Source: Plesiomonas sp051652165
Lineage (GTDB): Bacteria > Pseudomonadota > Gammaproteobacteria > Enterobacterales > CAMTGL01
Length of the DNA: 64,000 nt
Direction: 5' to 3'
NCBI RefSeq assembly: GCF_051652165.1
Contig: NZ_JBOFTR010000016.1
Coordinates: 434,001 to 498,000 of the forward strand
The notes below the pieces were generated by a model. It was not told where the DNA came from, did no database searches, and worked only from the letters and a program-made list of their open reading frames with translations. This document shows positions 26,392-36,432 of this stretch, in pieces (position 1 is the stretch's first letter; every line of letters starts with the position of its first letter). A program made the translations under genes and the position numbers.

Positions 26392-26721
26392 TCATTTCTT
26401 ATAGTACAAACAAGAAACCGCACATAAAGGTGCAGCATAATTTAAAACATGCCGTTTATATGTAGCTTCAACATGCGTCAGAATATTATCACCATAACGT
26501 TCAGTAACCCGTGGGACTCCCCGATTATGTAGTTCTTTACCTAATCTGCCGAGATTCTTAAAGCCAACCATATACATCTCTATTTCATCCGTATGATGTT
26601 TGGTTGTTTCATACCACTCACGCAAAGTGATAACTTCCTCGTCTAATTTTTTATTTTCAATATGCTTCTTATAAGAGACAACATCGTTATAACAACTATT
26701 ACTTGCATCATCATTCAGCAT
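26392..26721 (-). CDS. unknown small protein at the 3' end of the dpt operon
   Basis: I prefer the ATG at 26721 (GGGAG upstream), giving 109 residues; a TTG 18 bases earlier would overlap dptH. The gap to the dptH stop is only five bases, so it is co-transcribed with dptFGH. It is charged and helical in the first half (KKHIENKKLDEEVITLREWYETTKHH), then YMVGFKNLGRLGKELHNRG, and ends with a cysteine-containing AAPLCAVSCLYYKK. No family is recognised. Its place suggests an accessory role in phosphorothioate-dependent restriction, but nothing in its sequence shows a mechanism. Confidence 0.6.
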   Translation of the reverse strand: MLNDDASNSCYNDVVSYKKHIENKKLDEEVITLREWYETTKHHTDEIEMYMVGFKNLGRLGKELHNRGVPRVTERYGDNILTHVEATYKRHVLNYAAPLCAVSCLYYKK

Positions 26722-26726
26722 AATAT

Positions 26727-29700
26727 TTACAACTCCCAAAAAGCCTTATCTCGCATCATAGACAGCTTTTTATCTCCATCAATATAGAGACTAAAGTGTT
26801 TATCTAGTTTGCGGATAGTTTCCATTAATTGCTCTTGCTCATTCTTATCATCTTTATTAAAAATTGCCTTGATATCGGCATTCTTAATCTCGGCAACGCG
26901 ATGTACCACCCAGGTCAAAATATAAGAGCCATAGTTGTTCTCACCCGTTTTAAAATGGCTCAAATCCTGGGTTGAGAGAATCACTCCAACGCCATACTCA
27001 CGCCCCTCTTTCAAGATCTTACGCAGACTAGGAAAATCCTGAGACATGAAGTTGTCAGCCTCATCAACTAGGATCATCTTAGTAATCTGGCGATAGTCCC
27101 CCTCCACTTGTGGCTTGCCGCGTTTTTGCATCTGCGAGTAGAAGAGATCCAACGTAAGTGCCACTACAAGATTCTGAATCTGGGGAGAATAGCCGGCTAA
27201 CTCGATCACTGTCACTCCATCGAGTAACTCATACAAGGAACTCACGTCATCTGGCATCGTTTCGAAGATCTCATAAGAGATCAACGAATCGAGTGCGGCA
27301 TAAAGAGAATCTTCGTCTACCTTATCCTGCTCAAGATACAGATCCCAAACCTGTGCCAAAGTAGGTGCAGGCCTTGACCAAGTACTGGAGTCCGACTTAC
27401 TAATCCCAGCCAACTCATAGGCATCAAGGATCAACTTACGCAGTCGTAACTGCTGCTTTGGGCCAAGACCAAAGGCTTTAGCTAAGGTTTCAGCAAACCC
27501 CGTAGCGGTATGAACCGGCAGCATCGGCATATCACCATAGAGTGAAAGCGGGTTGTAAGGTAAATGATGAAGGCGTAATCGCTTGCTTTGATTAGCCTGA
27601 CTGAAAGCATCATCAACATAGTCAGATTTATAATCAAAGATAAGCAGCCCGATCGGCGCGCCATTGACATTGTTCTGCTGCTGACGCATCAGCTGGGTGA
27701 TTAGCGACTTGGTAAACTGAGTCTTACCGGTACCCATAGTGCCTATAATGCCAGTATTAGTATTCATAAAACGAGCGGTATTAGTTGGCTCCCAATAGAG
27801 CGGAGTTTGCCGCAGTGCTTCATGGCCAAACAGGATACGCAAAGGCTTTGCTGGCTTACTTTCAACCACAACTGGGATAACCAAGTCATCGGTGTTTTGC
27901 GCCCCACCCGCTGACGCAGCATCCACTACCGCAGTGTCTCCTCCGTTTTGGCGCGCCCCAGAGCCAGATTCAAGCTTTACCACCTCATCTCTCTGCCCCA
28001 GCAAATATTGTTTATCTACGTGGCAGAGGGTCACTAACTCATCAAGCGCTGGAGCATTGGAGGACTGAATAAGACTACCTAACAAGGCATAGGGCAATTC
28101 AACTTGTAGCACACCTCGCTCGGTCATTTGATAGTGAGGCTTAAAAAAGGTATCGTTTTCGATATGAGCTACCACAAAGCCTTCAGGGTAATCTAACACG
28201 CTAGATAAGGTGTACTCCCCTTTCAGCCACCACTCCCGGTCGGCCATTAATGGCGCGAGCTGCTCTGGTTGCATAACCTGATAGAGACTAAGTTTGTCGA
28301 CCTGCATCAGTACTTGGCGAATAAATAGACTACGATAAAACCGCGAGGCTAGCGTATTAGGCCCAAGCACTTCTTCTGTTAAATAGCGTTTGAGTTCCAA
28401 TGCTTGTTGACCAGCATAAGCAAAGTCTGGTCTAACCCCCGTTTTAACCTCCAAAGGCAGCAAATAAAGTTGCTTGCCTTTAAAGCCAACAAACAACACA
28501 TCATCGGAAATAGCCCCTTTGCGATACCCATGTACATGACGAGAGAACTCACTATCGTTCATCTTGAGCCCTACATTGCCCGATACTCGAATCATCTCGG
28601 CCACAGACAGGGGCACCCAGCAAATATCGGATTGTCGCAGTAGTGCAGAGACAAACTTATAAGCACCAATGATTCCGTTCTTTTCTTTGCGCTCCTTATC
28701 ATTAGCAGTGAGCATTTTAAGCAGCCACTCACCATTAAAGGCGTTGAATTCGGAGAGTAGAGTATCCCCTTCGCCATGCCCCTCTTTTTGCAGCAAACGT
28801 TTAAATAAATCGACTTGCTTGGTCACAGTGATGGCATCATAACCAGTCGCGCTGGTATATTGATCTGAGTAGTGGAGCAATACCACATCTTGCTGACTAG
28901 TAAAGAAATCTAAAGTCACCTTAGGATCGATAATTGTCGTCCACAACGCACTGTCATAAGAACGAGCTAACAACGCCTTGAAATTGGCACTGACCGCCAG
29001 CCCCAAACTAGTCTCTAAATATTGAGCATTACTCTGGCTAGCCGGTTGCCATAAATTACCCAACATATGGGCCATACGTAGGGACTGCACCTCTTGATAT
29101 TCTACACCACGCAAGCCAAACGCGGTGAAATAGGCCGTACCTTGTGTTTCTGACGCTTCGCCAGCAATCAAACCATTACACAGTACACCACTCAAAGCCT
29201 CATCAATCTTGATAGGACGGCATTCTACCGGTTCCTGATTGCGGAAAAACGCCAAATGGGCATAAGTAAACTGCTCATTCTCGTTAGGTAAAGTGAACTT
29301 ACTATAGGTCAAACCACTACGAATAAGATCAATCAACATATCGGCTTCTGCCCGCAAAGCGGTGGTATTCAAACCTAGCCAAGTTTTCAACTCATCATAG
29401 GAAGACATTTCAGAAAAGCGGTCAAAATCATTAAACTGCAACTGCCCATCATAAAAGTTCACATGAATAGCGATCGCCTGCTCTTTATGAAGTTTGAAAT
29501 GCTCGATTAATCCGAGGAAGAGCTCTGCTGCGTTCGCTTGATTGATGGCATTGACGATCAGACTGCTCTTAGCTCCCGCACTGAATAAGCGGGAATAGGC
29601 TTGTGTAAACTCGGCCAATTTATCACGAACTAACCGTTTGATATAGCTGTAGCTTTCCTGCTTTTGTGGCACCACATCAAGCCAAACACAGTTCTCTCGC

Positions 29701-31811
29701 ACAGGCAGCAAATGGGCATAACCTGAATCATTGTCGTAAACGAAAGGCAGCAATCCCGATGCAACTAAACGCTCGCGGGTCACCTCAGGTAATTCAGCAA
29801 AGGAACTAGCACCATCCTCATCGCGATCGGCTTTTATCTCGGTCACCAGCTGCTGGTGATAGGCTAATACTAAAGGATGCAACGGACTAACTCGAAGCCA
29901 TTCTTCCTGACGGCACAAGCCAATGCGCATCAATTGCTTATGTTGAAGCGACAACACCGCATTAGTAGGAATCTCTCTTAGTGCTGCCTCATAAGCGTCC
30001 AATACCCGCTGCACAAGAGCACAATAATTGTCCCCCCAAGCAACCAAACTAGGTAATGTTTTATGGTGTTGCAAATAATCAAACAGGGCGGCATAAGCAC
30101 TATGCAAAGAAGAGAATGCGCCACTAATCGCCGTTAGATACATGGGATCAGCGCTCAAACCGATATACAGCGACCGCTCATCAACCATGCGAGCTTCAAG
30201 ATTCAGCAACTGCTGACGAATCCCAACTACGCCACTTTCACTGTTATCGAAAATAATCTTGCTTTTGGCTCGTAAATACTCAGCATTACGATCATCTCTA
30301 AGCAACTTGCTGAAACGATCTCGGTCAAACAAAAGCGGGACACAAATGCTCTCATCAGCGGTAGGCCCTTCAATATTGATCGGCAAGCGATACTCACCAT
30401 TAACCAAATCGAATTGGGTCAATTCACTCTGCTCGGCCAAGGCATCAAAGTTCACCCAACCACAAGTACTACAATCGACTTCTTCATCATCGCCAGACAA
30501 GTACATGATGGTATTTTGCTCTGGATTAACTTTAAATTTGTTCTCCTCCAGCAAAAATGTTAGTCGTTGCTTACCTGCATCAACTCTAAAACAATGCAGC
30601 AAATCATCGAAATAAAAATTGCCTTGCTCTACAACTAGACAGCGAAATTTGTACTCTTCAGAGCGGTTGTCTCTTTTGAGTTCAAGACTAAAAAAAGTTG
30701 GCTCTCCCGTTACTGGCAGCGACACCGTTGTCCAACAACGCTTACCACCCGCCTTGTTTACTGAGTAAGTCACCACATTTTTGAGCGATGCATTGTGCAT
30801 CAGTTTGAACTGACTAGAGTTCAAATCATTGCCGATGAAAGTAAGCGAGAGGTTGAGGAATTTTTCTCCAGGCGGAAGCTGGATCAGCATACTTAGCTCA
30901 CGTTGGCCTGATTTGGTCTGGCTCTTGGCTCTTTGCTGCAGTAAACCACAATCAACAGCAACCTCTTCTAGTTGCAGTTTTTGTGTTTTATTAGCTTCTA
31001 TTTCTTTGAGATAGGCTTCAAACTCTAGCTCACGCCAGCGGTCATCCTGAAAATGCTCACGAATAAACTTAGCACTGAACTCTTTAAGAACACTTTCGAG
31101 TTGATCGATGTCGTAATGCTCCACCGCATCTTCAATCTCTCGCCGCAGCTTGCGGTTGGCTTGCAACCTTTTGCTGATTTGCGTCTTTTTCCCACTCCAG
31201 TTCAAAATGACAGGATCATCGAATAGCTGAAGTTCATCAAACTCCAGTACCCCATCCTGATCGAGAGCACTAAATAGAGGTGCAAAACCAAATACAGTCG
31301 CGCCATCTTCTGTAATCAGTGCGAGCTGCTCCTCGAGTAAACAGGCTGACAACTCTTTATTGTTACTGCCAATATCAATGAGAGTACTAAGCTGTTGTGA
31401 GAGGTAATCGGGATGCCAGACTACTCCGGGAGCACCCAAATCAAGCGCACTATTGATCAGGGTATCCAGCATGCTATTATGAATAATCAGCAAGGCTGTT
31501 TTCTCAAATTCTCCACTGCGCCCAGCCACTAGGTCGCGTAAGCGCGAAATATAGTTCTCAGTAAATCCTGGCGTGTCACCATGTAATACGGGTAAAACTC
31601 GCACGCCATTACACTCTATATATGGCAGAGCAATGCCATCAGCTGTAGCTAATGAATTTGTAGCAGCAAAAGTCACTAGCGATTGATATAACCTGAATCC
31701 GTTATCAGTGCTAGGGGATTTAAACTGGTAACGAGAGCCAGGCTCAATGTCTGCACTCACCCATTCGATAAAGCGCTCGGCCAGAAAATGTTCAAAGGGT
31801 CTTACGGACAT
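26727..31811 (-). CDS. dptH: DptH (DndH), HerA/FtsK-like ATPase of the phosphorothioate restriction system
   Basis: The ATG at 31811, with GGAG nine bases upstream, gives 1694 residues; the frame is open to a GTG at 31832. The C-terminal third is a HerA/FtsK-like ATPase: Walker A IGTMGTGKTQFTKS at about residue 1360, Walker B MILVDEADNFM at about 1580, and a following STQDLS sensor-like segment. The long N-terminal region is mixed alpha/beta without a motif I recognise. DptH acts with DptF and DptG to attack DNA lacking phosphorothioate. It overlaps the end of dptG by 20 bases. Confidence 0.92.
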   Translation of the reverse strand: MSVRPFEHFLAERFIEWVSADIEPGSRYQFKSPSTDNGFRLYQSLVTFAATNSLATADGIALPYIECNGVRVLPVLHGDTPGFTENYISRLRDLVAGRSGEFEKTALLIIHNSMLDTLINSALDLGAPGVVWHPDYLSQQLSTLIDIGSNNKELSACLLEEQLALITEDGATVFGFAPLFSALDQDGVLEFDELQLFDDPVILNWSGKKTQISKRLQANRKLRREIEDAVEHYDIDQLESVLKEFSAKFIREHFQDDRWRELEFEAYLKEIEANKTQKLQLEEVAVDCGLLQQRAKSQTKSGQRELSMLIQLPPGEKFLNLSLTFIGNDLNSSQFKLMHNASLKNVVTYSVNKAGGKRCWTTVSLPVTGEPTFFSLELKRDNRSEEYKFRCLVVEQGNFYFDDLLHCFRVDAGKQRLTFLLEENKFKVNPEQNTIMYLSGDDEEVDCSTCGWVNFDALAEQSELTQFDLVNGEYRLPINIEGPTADESICVPLLFDRDRFSKLLRDDRNAEYLRAKSKIIFDNSESGVVGIRQQLLNLEARMVDERSLYIGLSADPMYLTAISGAFSSLHSAYAALFDYLQHHKTLPSLVAWGDNYCALVQRVLDAYEAALREIPTNAVLSLQHKQLMRIGLCRQEEWLRVSPLHPLVLAYHQQLVTEIKADRDEDGASSFAELPEVTRERLVASGLLPFVYDNDSGYAHLLPVRENCVWLDVVPQKQESYSYIKRLVRDKLAEFTQAYSRLFSAGAKSSLIVNAINQANAAELFLGLIEHFKLHKEQAIAIHVNFYDGQLQFNDFDRFSEMSSYDELKTWLGLNTTALRAEADMLIDLIRSGLTYSKFTLPNENEQFTYAHLAFFRNQEPVECRPIKIDEALSGVLCNGLIAGEASETQGTAYFTAFGLRGVEYQEVQSLRMAHMLGNLWQPASQSNAQYLETSLGLAVSANFKALLARSYDSALWTTIIDPKVTLDFFTSQQDVVLLHYSDQYTSATGYDAITVTKQVDLFKRLLQKEGHGEGDTLLSEFNAFNGEWLLKMLTANDKERKEKNGIIGAYKFVSALLRQSDICWVPLSVAEMIRVSGNVGLKMNDSEFSRHVHGYRKGAISDDVLFVGFKGKQLYLLPLEVKTGVRPDFAYAGQQALELKRYLTEEVLGPNTLASRFYRSLFIRQVLMQVDKLSLYQVMQPEQLAPLMADREWWLKGEYTLSSVLDYPEGFVVAHIENDTFFKPHYQMTERGVLQVELPYALLGSLIQSSNAPALDELVTLCHVDKQYLLGQRDEVVKLESGSGARQNGGDTAVVDAASAGGAQNTDDLVIPVVVESKPAKPLRILFGHEALRQTPLYWEPTNTARFMNTNTGIIGTMGTGKTQFTKSLITQLMRQQQNNVNGAPIGLLIFDYKSDYVDDAFSQANQSKRLRLHHLPYNPLSLYGDMPMLPVHTATGFAETLAKAFGLGPKQQLRLRKLILDAYELAGISKSDSSTWSRPAPTLAQVWDLYLEQDKVDEDSLYAALDSLISYEIFETMPDDVSSLYELLDGVTVIELAGYSPQIQNLVVALTLDLFYSQMQKRGKPQVEGDYRQITKMILVDEADNFMSQDFPSLRKILKEGREYGVGVILSTQDLSHFKTGENNYGSYILTWVVHRVAEIKNADIKAIFNKDDKNEQEQLMETIRKLDKHFSLYIDGDKKLSMMRDKAFWEL

Positions 31812-33120
31812 ACACAGCATCTCCACTATCACTCATTCTTTCTACATTACCCATTCGCTCATAGAAGCTCACCAGTTGCTGCAATGACTGATTATCAAGA
31901 TAAAAACCTCTCAACTCGAACCCTTTGCGCAGTTCGTGTAAACGCAGCTTTTCAGCCTTACCAATGGTAAGATTAGTCAGCAATAACAGTTGATCCTGAT
32001 TCAACACTAGGGTACGACCAGCTGATCCTCGGGCCTGAATAAAATCACTTAAAAACTTATCCTCCAACTCTTTGACATATTTTTTGTTCACACCGCAACG
32101 AGTAGTTGTAACATCACGGAATTGCTCCAATGCCAACTCTTTGAGCTGTTCAAAAGCTTCCGCTACATTGTTAGTCAAAGGTCGTACAGACTGTAATTTG
32201 CGCTTTTCTTTAAAGGCCTGTAGATAGTTATTCAATGCCTCAAGCAACTCCTTTTGGTTAACGTATTGTGAGGCATCACGATAAACCTGCCAAAGAGGTC
32301 TTTTTTTTGCATTTCCCTGTAACTGAAGCGCCTCAAGAGCAGAAAGGAGCGGGAAAACGCGTTCACTGGCAGCAGCTAGCAACTTGTATCCCGAACGTTT
32401 TACAGACATTCGTTCCGAGCTAGCTTTTTCTGAATCAAGAATAAAATAGAGAGGCTTGTTCTGTGGTTCGTTTTGCCAATCGGTTACATTTAAAGCCAAC
32501 TGAGCACAGTAGGCAAAAGCATAAAGTTTGAGCGTGCCGGGCAACGCTTGCAGCAGATATTGAGGGTTTGCTGCAAGAAAACGAATATCCTCACGAAATA
32601 CGGTATTCAAAAAAGGCAGATAAGGTTGCTCATCATCATTTTTTACCAAACTGCCACTTTGCAGGTTGTCTTGCAAAACTGACAATAGCTCTTGCTCAAC
32701 AAAGTTGAGCCGATCATCGAGCGGATCCTCGAGAAAGAAATCACCCATAAGAGCTGCAAAAAATTTACACAATCTCTTATCTGGAGTGCAAAGATCGGCT
32801 TTCCCCTCCATTTTACCTCTGGCTTTGAACAATAAAAACAGCGGTGAAATGCGATACAGCGAGTCATTTGAGAAATAAGCGCGCTCTAATACCGGCCAAA
32901 AATTGGGGTCATCAAGTTTGTCTTCAAACCGATCTTTACACTCATTCTTAAACTGTTCAAATTCATAAGACGTCACCTGCTTTCGTAGGGCAAGACTTAA
33001 CACAACACCAGTCACGGTATCCCAGTCAAACTCATTGCCTTTATTACGAATAGGCCAGTAATTAGTAAGTATGTTTTTATCAGCAGGAGCTAATCCGAAA
33101 GGAATTGGATACAGAGACAC
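31792..33120 (-). CDS. dptG: DptG (DndG), phosphorothioate restriction protein
   Basis: The 442-residue protein is mostly helical, without a recognised catalytic motif, and matches DptG by size, composition and position between DptF and DptH. Segments include IPFGLAPADKNILTNYWPIRNKG (in part PADKNILTNYWPIRNKG) at the start and a C-terminal LRKGFELRGFYLDNQS helix. In Salmonella all three Dpt proteins are required for restriction. It starts two bases after the dptF stop. Confidence 0.88.
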   Translation of the reverse strand: MSLYPIPFGLAPADKNILTNYWPIRNKGNEFDWDTVTGVVLSLALRKQVTSYEFEQFKNECKDRFEDKLDDPNFWPVLERAYFSNDSLYRISPLFLLFKARGKMEGKADLCTPDKRLCKFFAALMGDFFLEDPLDDRLNFVEQELLSVLQDNLQSGSLVKNDDEQPYLPFLNTVFREDIRFLAANPQYLLQALPGTLKLYAFAYCAQLALNVTDWQNEPQNKPLYFILDSEKASSERMSVKRSGYKLLAAASERVFPLLSALEALQLQGNAKKRPLWQVYRDASQYVNQKELLEALNNYLQAFKEKRKLQSVRPLTNNVAEAFEQLKELALEQFRDVTTTRCGVNKKYVKELEDKFLSDFIQARGSAGRTLVLNQDQLLLLTNLTIGKAEKLRLHELRKGFELRGFYLDNQSLQQLVSFYERMGNVERMSDSGDAVYVRKTL

Positions 33121-33122
33121 AG

Positions 33123-34742
33123 CTATCTAGTCCCCTCTACAGTGATCATGTCGTCATCTAGGCCTAGACGATAATGCTGATCGCCTTCGAAATAGTGAAG
33201 CTCAGGACTTTTTTTTGCGACTGAGCGGATTTGTTCTACCATCTCATCAAGCATTACGATTGCATTCTTATCGTACTTGTTTGGCCGATACCCCTTGTTG
33301 AGTTTACAAATTAACTCAAACAAATTGAGATTAATCGTCATCGGTTCTAAGAGCTGATCACCAACCTTCAAATACGCGCAAAAGTGATCGTGTTTCTCTA
33401 CATGCTTTTGCTTAATTGAATTAAAGTCAGCTTTCAACTCAACAGGGGCTGCAACGTGGCACTGTCCAAATTGACCAAGCGAAAGTTCACGTTTTGAAAG
33501 TTCAGGAGCATTACGATTTGCATAGACAAAAATCGCAGGAATCAGCTCTTTCACATAGAAACTACGTAGAGCTAACTGGCTTTCGCCCTCCCCAAGATAC
33601 TGGTTGTGCTGTAGCCAAACTGCTGTATACCATTCGAGTAATTGTTCCTCAAAATCAGCACGGAAGCTATGGTGGTAGTTATTACCTAACTCACTATTTT
33701 TTAACAGATAAAATAGTCGTATAAGCGATGCCGCCTCCCTAGGAGGCTCGTTTGAGTAATTAAATTCAATACCAATTTTATTTATCTCAGTCATAAATAA
33801 ATCAAGGTCTTGATCTGGTAAATTCAATTCATAGCGAAGAATAAATTGGTCAATAGCCTTTGTATGAATTAGCGCGGGGTCAAAATCAGACAGCCGGGCG
33901 CTCAGCTCATTATGCTGACCGCAAAATAAATTATCAAATAAGTAACCATCACCAACCAAAAGCTGGTGCACTAAGTCTAATAACGCTCGCGTAGTAATGA
34001 ATTGCCCTTTAAATAACCTCGTTTTAAATAAGGCACTAATAATTACCTCTTGCACTCCATCATTTGCAAGCAATCTAAAATTTGTTGTAATCCTCCGCTC
34101 AATGTTTCTAGACTCATCGCCCAAAGCTATAATATGAAATAGGTTTTCATCACATTCCTTTGTTAAACGCTGTAGCAATTCACGCATAAACGTAGAGTAA
34201 CTATTATCAGCGTCACTGATGCGAAACTTAGGATAAGATTCAAAATCAAAAAAACTATATAGACCTTGAAACGACTCACCTTTATCAAGGTATTTATCAA
34301 TCACATTACGTAAATGTTGATGTCGCTCCGCTCCCTCTTTTGCAAAGTTTGCCAGCATACCAATATTGATGCCAATGACTAATGGTGGATGTCCCTCACC
34401 GAGCTGATCGAACACCTCATTTAATGCGTCAATAGCAGATTGATATGGAGAAAAACTGTGCGTTGCATCCAAGTGAAAAGTGTAGCGATTACTATATTTT
34501 TCATAGCTTCTAGATAATAGTTCTGATTTACCATCACCACTACTACCACACAAAAACACACACTCGCCTTTCTTTAAGTTGCTTAGAAATTTTTCAAATT
34601 CAAACTCAATTTCAGGCTTAATATAGAGATACTCTTTTAGATCATCATAAACATCAAGTTTACGATTACTTGTTGTTTTTACTGAAAAAGAAGATGATTT
34701 AGCTAAGACGCCAAGAGCTTTGCGAAGAGAGATTGAGCTCAC
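33123..34742 (-). CDS. dptF: DptF (DndF), P-loop ATPase of the phosphorothioate restriction system
   Basis: The 539-residue protein has a Walker A CGSSGDGKSELLSR near residue 64 and a Walker-B-like hydrophobic strand before the IALGDESRN segment (about residue 205), consistent with the DptF ATPase. The start is GTG at 34742 with AGGG nine bases upstream; a two-codon ATG-TTG-TGA frame overlaps this start. It heads the dptF-dptG-dptH operon, which is convergent with dndBCDE; separating modification and restriction into two transcripts allows separate control. Confidence 0.92.
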   Translation of the reverse strand: MSSISLRKALGVLAKSSSFSVKTTSNRKLDVYDDLKEYLYIKPEIEFEFEKFLSNLKKGECVFLCGSSGDGKSELLSRSYEKYSNRYTFHLDATHSFSPYQSAIDALNEVFDQLGEGHPPLVIGINIGMLANFAKEGAERHQHLRNVIDKYLDKGESFQGLYSFFDFESYPKFRISDADNSYSTFMRELLQRLTKECDENLFHIIALGDESRNIERRITTNFRLLANDGVQEVIISALFKTRLFKGQFITTRALLDLVHQLLVGDGYLFDNLFCGQHNELSARLSDFDPALIHTKAIDQFILRYELNLPDQDLDLFMTEINKIGIEFNYSNEPPREAASLIRLFYLLKNSELGNNYHHSFRADFEEQLLEWYTAVWLQHNQYLGEGESQLALRSFYVKELIPAIFVYANRNAPELSKRELSLGQFGQCHVAAPVELKADFNSIKQKHVEKHDHFCAYLKVGDQLLEPMTINLNLFELICKLNKGYRPNKYDKNAIVMLDEMVEQIRSVAKKSPELHYFEGDQHYRLGLDDDMITVEGTR

Positions 34743-35077
34743 AACATAACCCTGTCATATTCATATATTTAAAACATTAACTCATTGAATCACAGATTTA
34801 CTACTTACATCGCCTCGACTTTATGACTCCTTGACATCTATCATATTTTTTCACCTTAAAATGAATTACTACTAGTTAAAATCACCTTAAATTGTGTCTA
34901 GGCAGATACACTATCCATAAAATCACTATCGTGGGCGATTACAACACAACTACACTGGATATAATTGCCTTACATATCATTTTGTAGAAAATGCATGATA
35001 AAAAGATCCATTGAGATAGCTAGCAATAAATACTACCTAAATATTACCCAAATTTTTCGCTCATTATGAGTGATAGC
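34743..35077. other. non-coding interval upstream of dptF
   Basis: About 335 AT-rich bases with no gene seen. The dptF promoter must be here on the minus strand, but no consensus-quality pair stands out and no TACG/CGTA palindrome like that before dndB is visible. Confidence 0.4.
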
Positions 35078-35374
35078 TTACTCTATAACACCCCCGCCAA
35101 TGCGCATAAAAAAATGACAAAACTCAGTTAACACATGCACGAACAACAGTGGCCAGCGATACGCAATGAACAAAGCCGTCATAAACCCTAAAAAGAAAAA
35201 CCATGCAGGTGACAACCAATGACTCGATGTGCGTTCTTTATGCACACAACCATCATGACAATCATTTCTTTTCGATTCATGATACGAAGGTCTTTCTCCA
35301 GCAGAATAACCCAAATCTGCTCGTTCACCTTCGCGGAACTCACGAGGGTTATAGATATCTTTAGGATCAAACAT
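35078..35374 (-). CDS. small predicted membrane protein, unknown
   Basis: The ATG at 35374 (AGGAAG eight bases upstream) gives 98 residues: a polar N-terminal half rich in Arg, Glu and His with two cysteines (DCHDGCVHKE), then hydrophobic stretches SPAWFFFLGFMTALFIAY and a second around WPLLFVHVL. No family recognised. It sits on the dptF strand but 335 bases upstream, so membership in that operon is doubtful. Confidence 0.5.
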   Translation of the reverse strand: MFDPKDIYNPREFREGERADLGYSAGERPSYHESKRNDCHDGCVHKERTSSHWLSPAWFFFLGFMTALFIAYRWPLLFVHVLTEFCHFFMRIGGGVIE

Positions 35375-35688
35375 CGGTAGCTTCCTTGCTCCATGAGAGT
35401 AAAAACACAGAATCATCTACTGTTATTTTATCGCTGATATGATTTCTCTTCCCACTTGCACTTGGCCGTTTTGCGAGCCACATTTTTATAACCACCAGCG
35501 TTATAAAAAAGTTTCTTTATTCTTTTAACGTTCACCTTGTTTGTTTGCCGCTATTTTCCTTTACTCTCTATTAACAGATTGTCATAACTATATAGCGGTA
35601 GGCCAAAAGCATGGGTAAGCAGGCAAAACCTGCCTATCAGCGGCTGACTACTCTTAGGCGTTCTCGCAACCTAATGATGAGGCTGACC
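35375..35688. other. non-coding interval before the lipid operon
   Basis: No gene seen. An eight-base perfect inverted repeat (TTTATAAC / GTTATAAA, 35485-35507) is followed by AAAAG and on the minus strand by TTTT-like tracts; it could be a terminator or operator. On the minus strand 35456-35490 can be read as ARKTAKCKW, echoing the frame at 16.7 kb. The promoter of the following operon should lie near 35,550-35,650. Confidence 0.35.
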
Positions 35689-35691
35689 ATG

Positions 35692-36429
35692 ATGCAATCT
35701 AAGAATATTGGCACCGCTTCCCCACAGCGAGTTTTAATCACCGGAATCACCTCTGGCCTTGGTGAGCAACTGGCTTACGATTATCAGGCACGCCACTGGC
35801 AGGTTAGTGGTATTGGGCGTAACCCAGAGAAAATCGCCCAATTAACAGCAGCGGGTATCGACGTCTTTTGCGGTGATCTCACCGAAGAGCACACCTACCA
35901 ACAACTGCCTGAGTTACAACAGTGGGATCTGCTGATCCTCAATGCTGGCACCTGTGAATATATCGACGATCCGCTGCACTTTGATGCAGCCCTGTTTCAG
36001 CGCGTGATAAATACCAATGTGCAAAGCCTTGGCTACAGTTTGCACTATCTCCTGCCCCGCCTAGCTTCACACGCCAAAGTGGTTTTTATCAGCTCGTCCG
36101 TCACCCTATTACCGCTGCCACGTGCCGAAGCCTATGGCGCATCCAAAGCCGCTGTAGATTATCTGGCCAAATCACTGCGTCTAGATCTTCGCTCGCACGG
36201 TATTGATGTGCTATTAGTCAAACCGGGGTTTATCAAAACCCCGTTAACCGATAAAAATACCTTCCCGATGTTAGGAATAATCAGCGTAGAAACCGCGTCT
36301 GCACACATCATTCAGGGAATTGAAAAAAGTCGGCCCATCATCAGTTTTCCAGCACTGTTTATTTTCAGCCTAAAACTGCTACGGCTTTTACCCGAACGCT
36401 GGCTGGCCCGACTCTTGAAAAGGACATAA
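35692..36429 (+). CDS. short-chain dehydrogenase/reductase
   Basis: The start at 35692 (AGGCTGACC upstream) gives 245 residues; longer starts exist but add a non-conserved tail. It has the SDR cofactor motif TGITSGLG, the NAG segment LILNAGTCEY, and the catalytic YxxxK in AYGASKAAVDYL with the preceding Ser in ISSSV. The substrate is unknown. It is the first gene of a conserved operon with cfa and DUF1365, where it is thought to act in fatty-acid or membrane-lipid modification. Confidence 0.85.
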   Translation: MQSKNIGTASPQRVLITGITSGLGEQLAYDYQARHWQVSGIGRNPEKIAQLTAAGIDVFCGDLTEEHTYQQLPELQQWDLLILNAGTCEYIDDPLHFDAALFQRVINTNVQSLGYSLHYLLPRLASHAKVVFISSSVTLLPLPRAEAYGASKAAVDYLAKSLRLDLRSHGIDVLLVKPGFIKTPLTDKNTFPMLGIISVETASAHIIQGIEKSRPIISFPALFIFSLKLLRLLPERWLARLLKRT

Positions 36430-36432
36430 TCC

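Noticed and set aside
31420..31440. CGGGAGCACC match to the tRNA-Arg 3' end, considered as an island attachment repeat
   Set aside because: It is ten bases long and lies inside the conserved dptH coding sequence; a true attachment copy should extend through the T arm.
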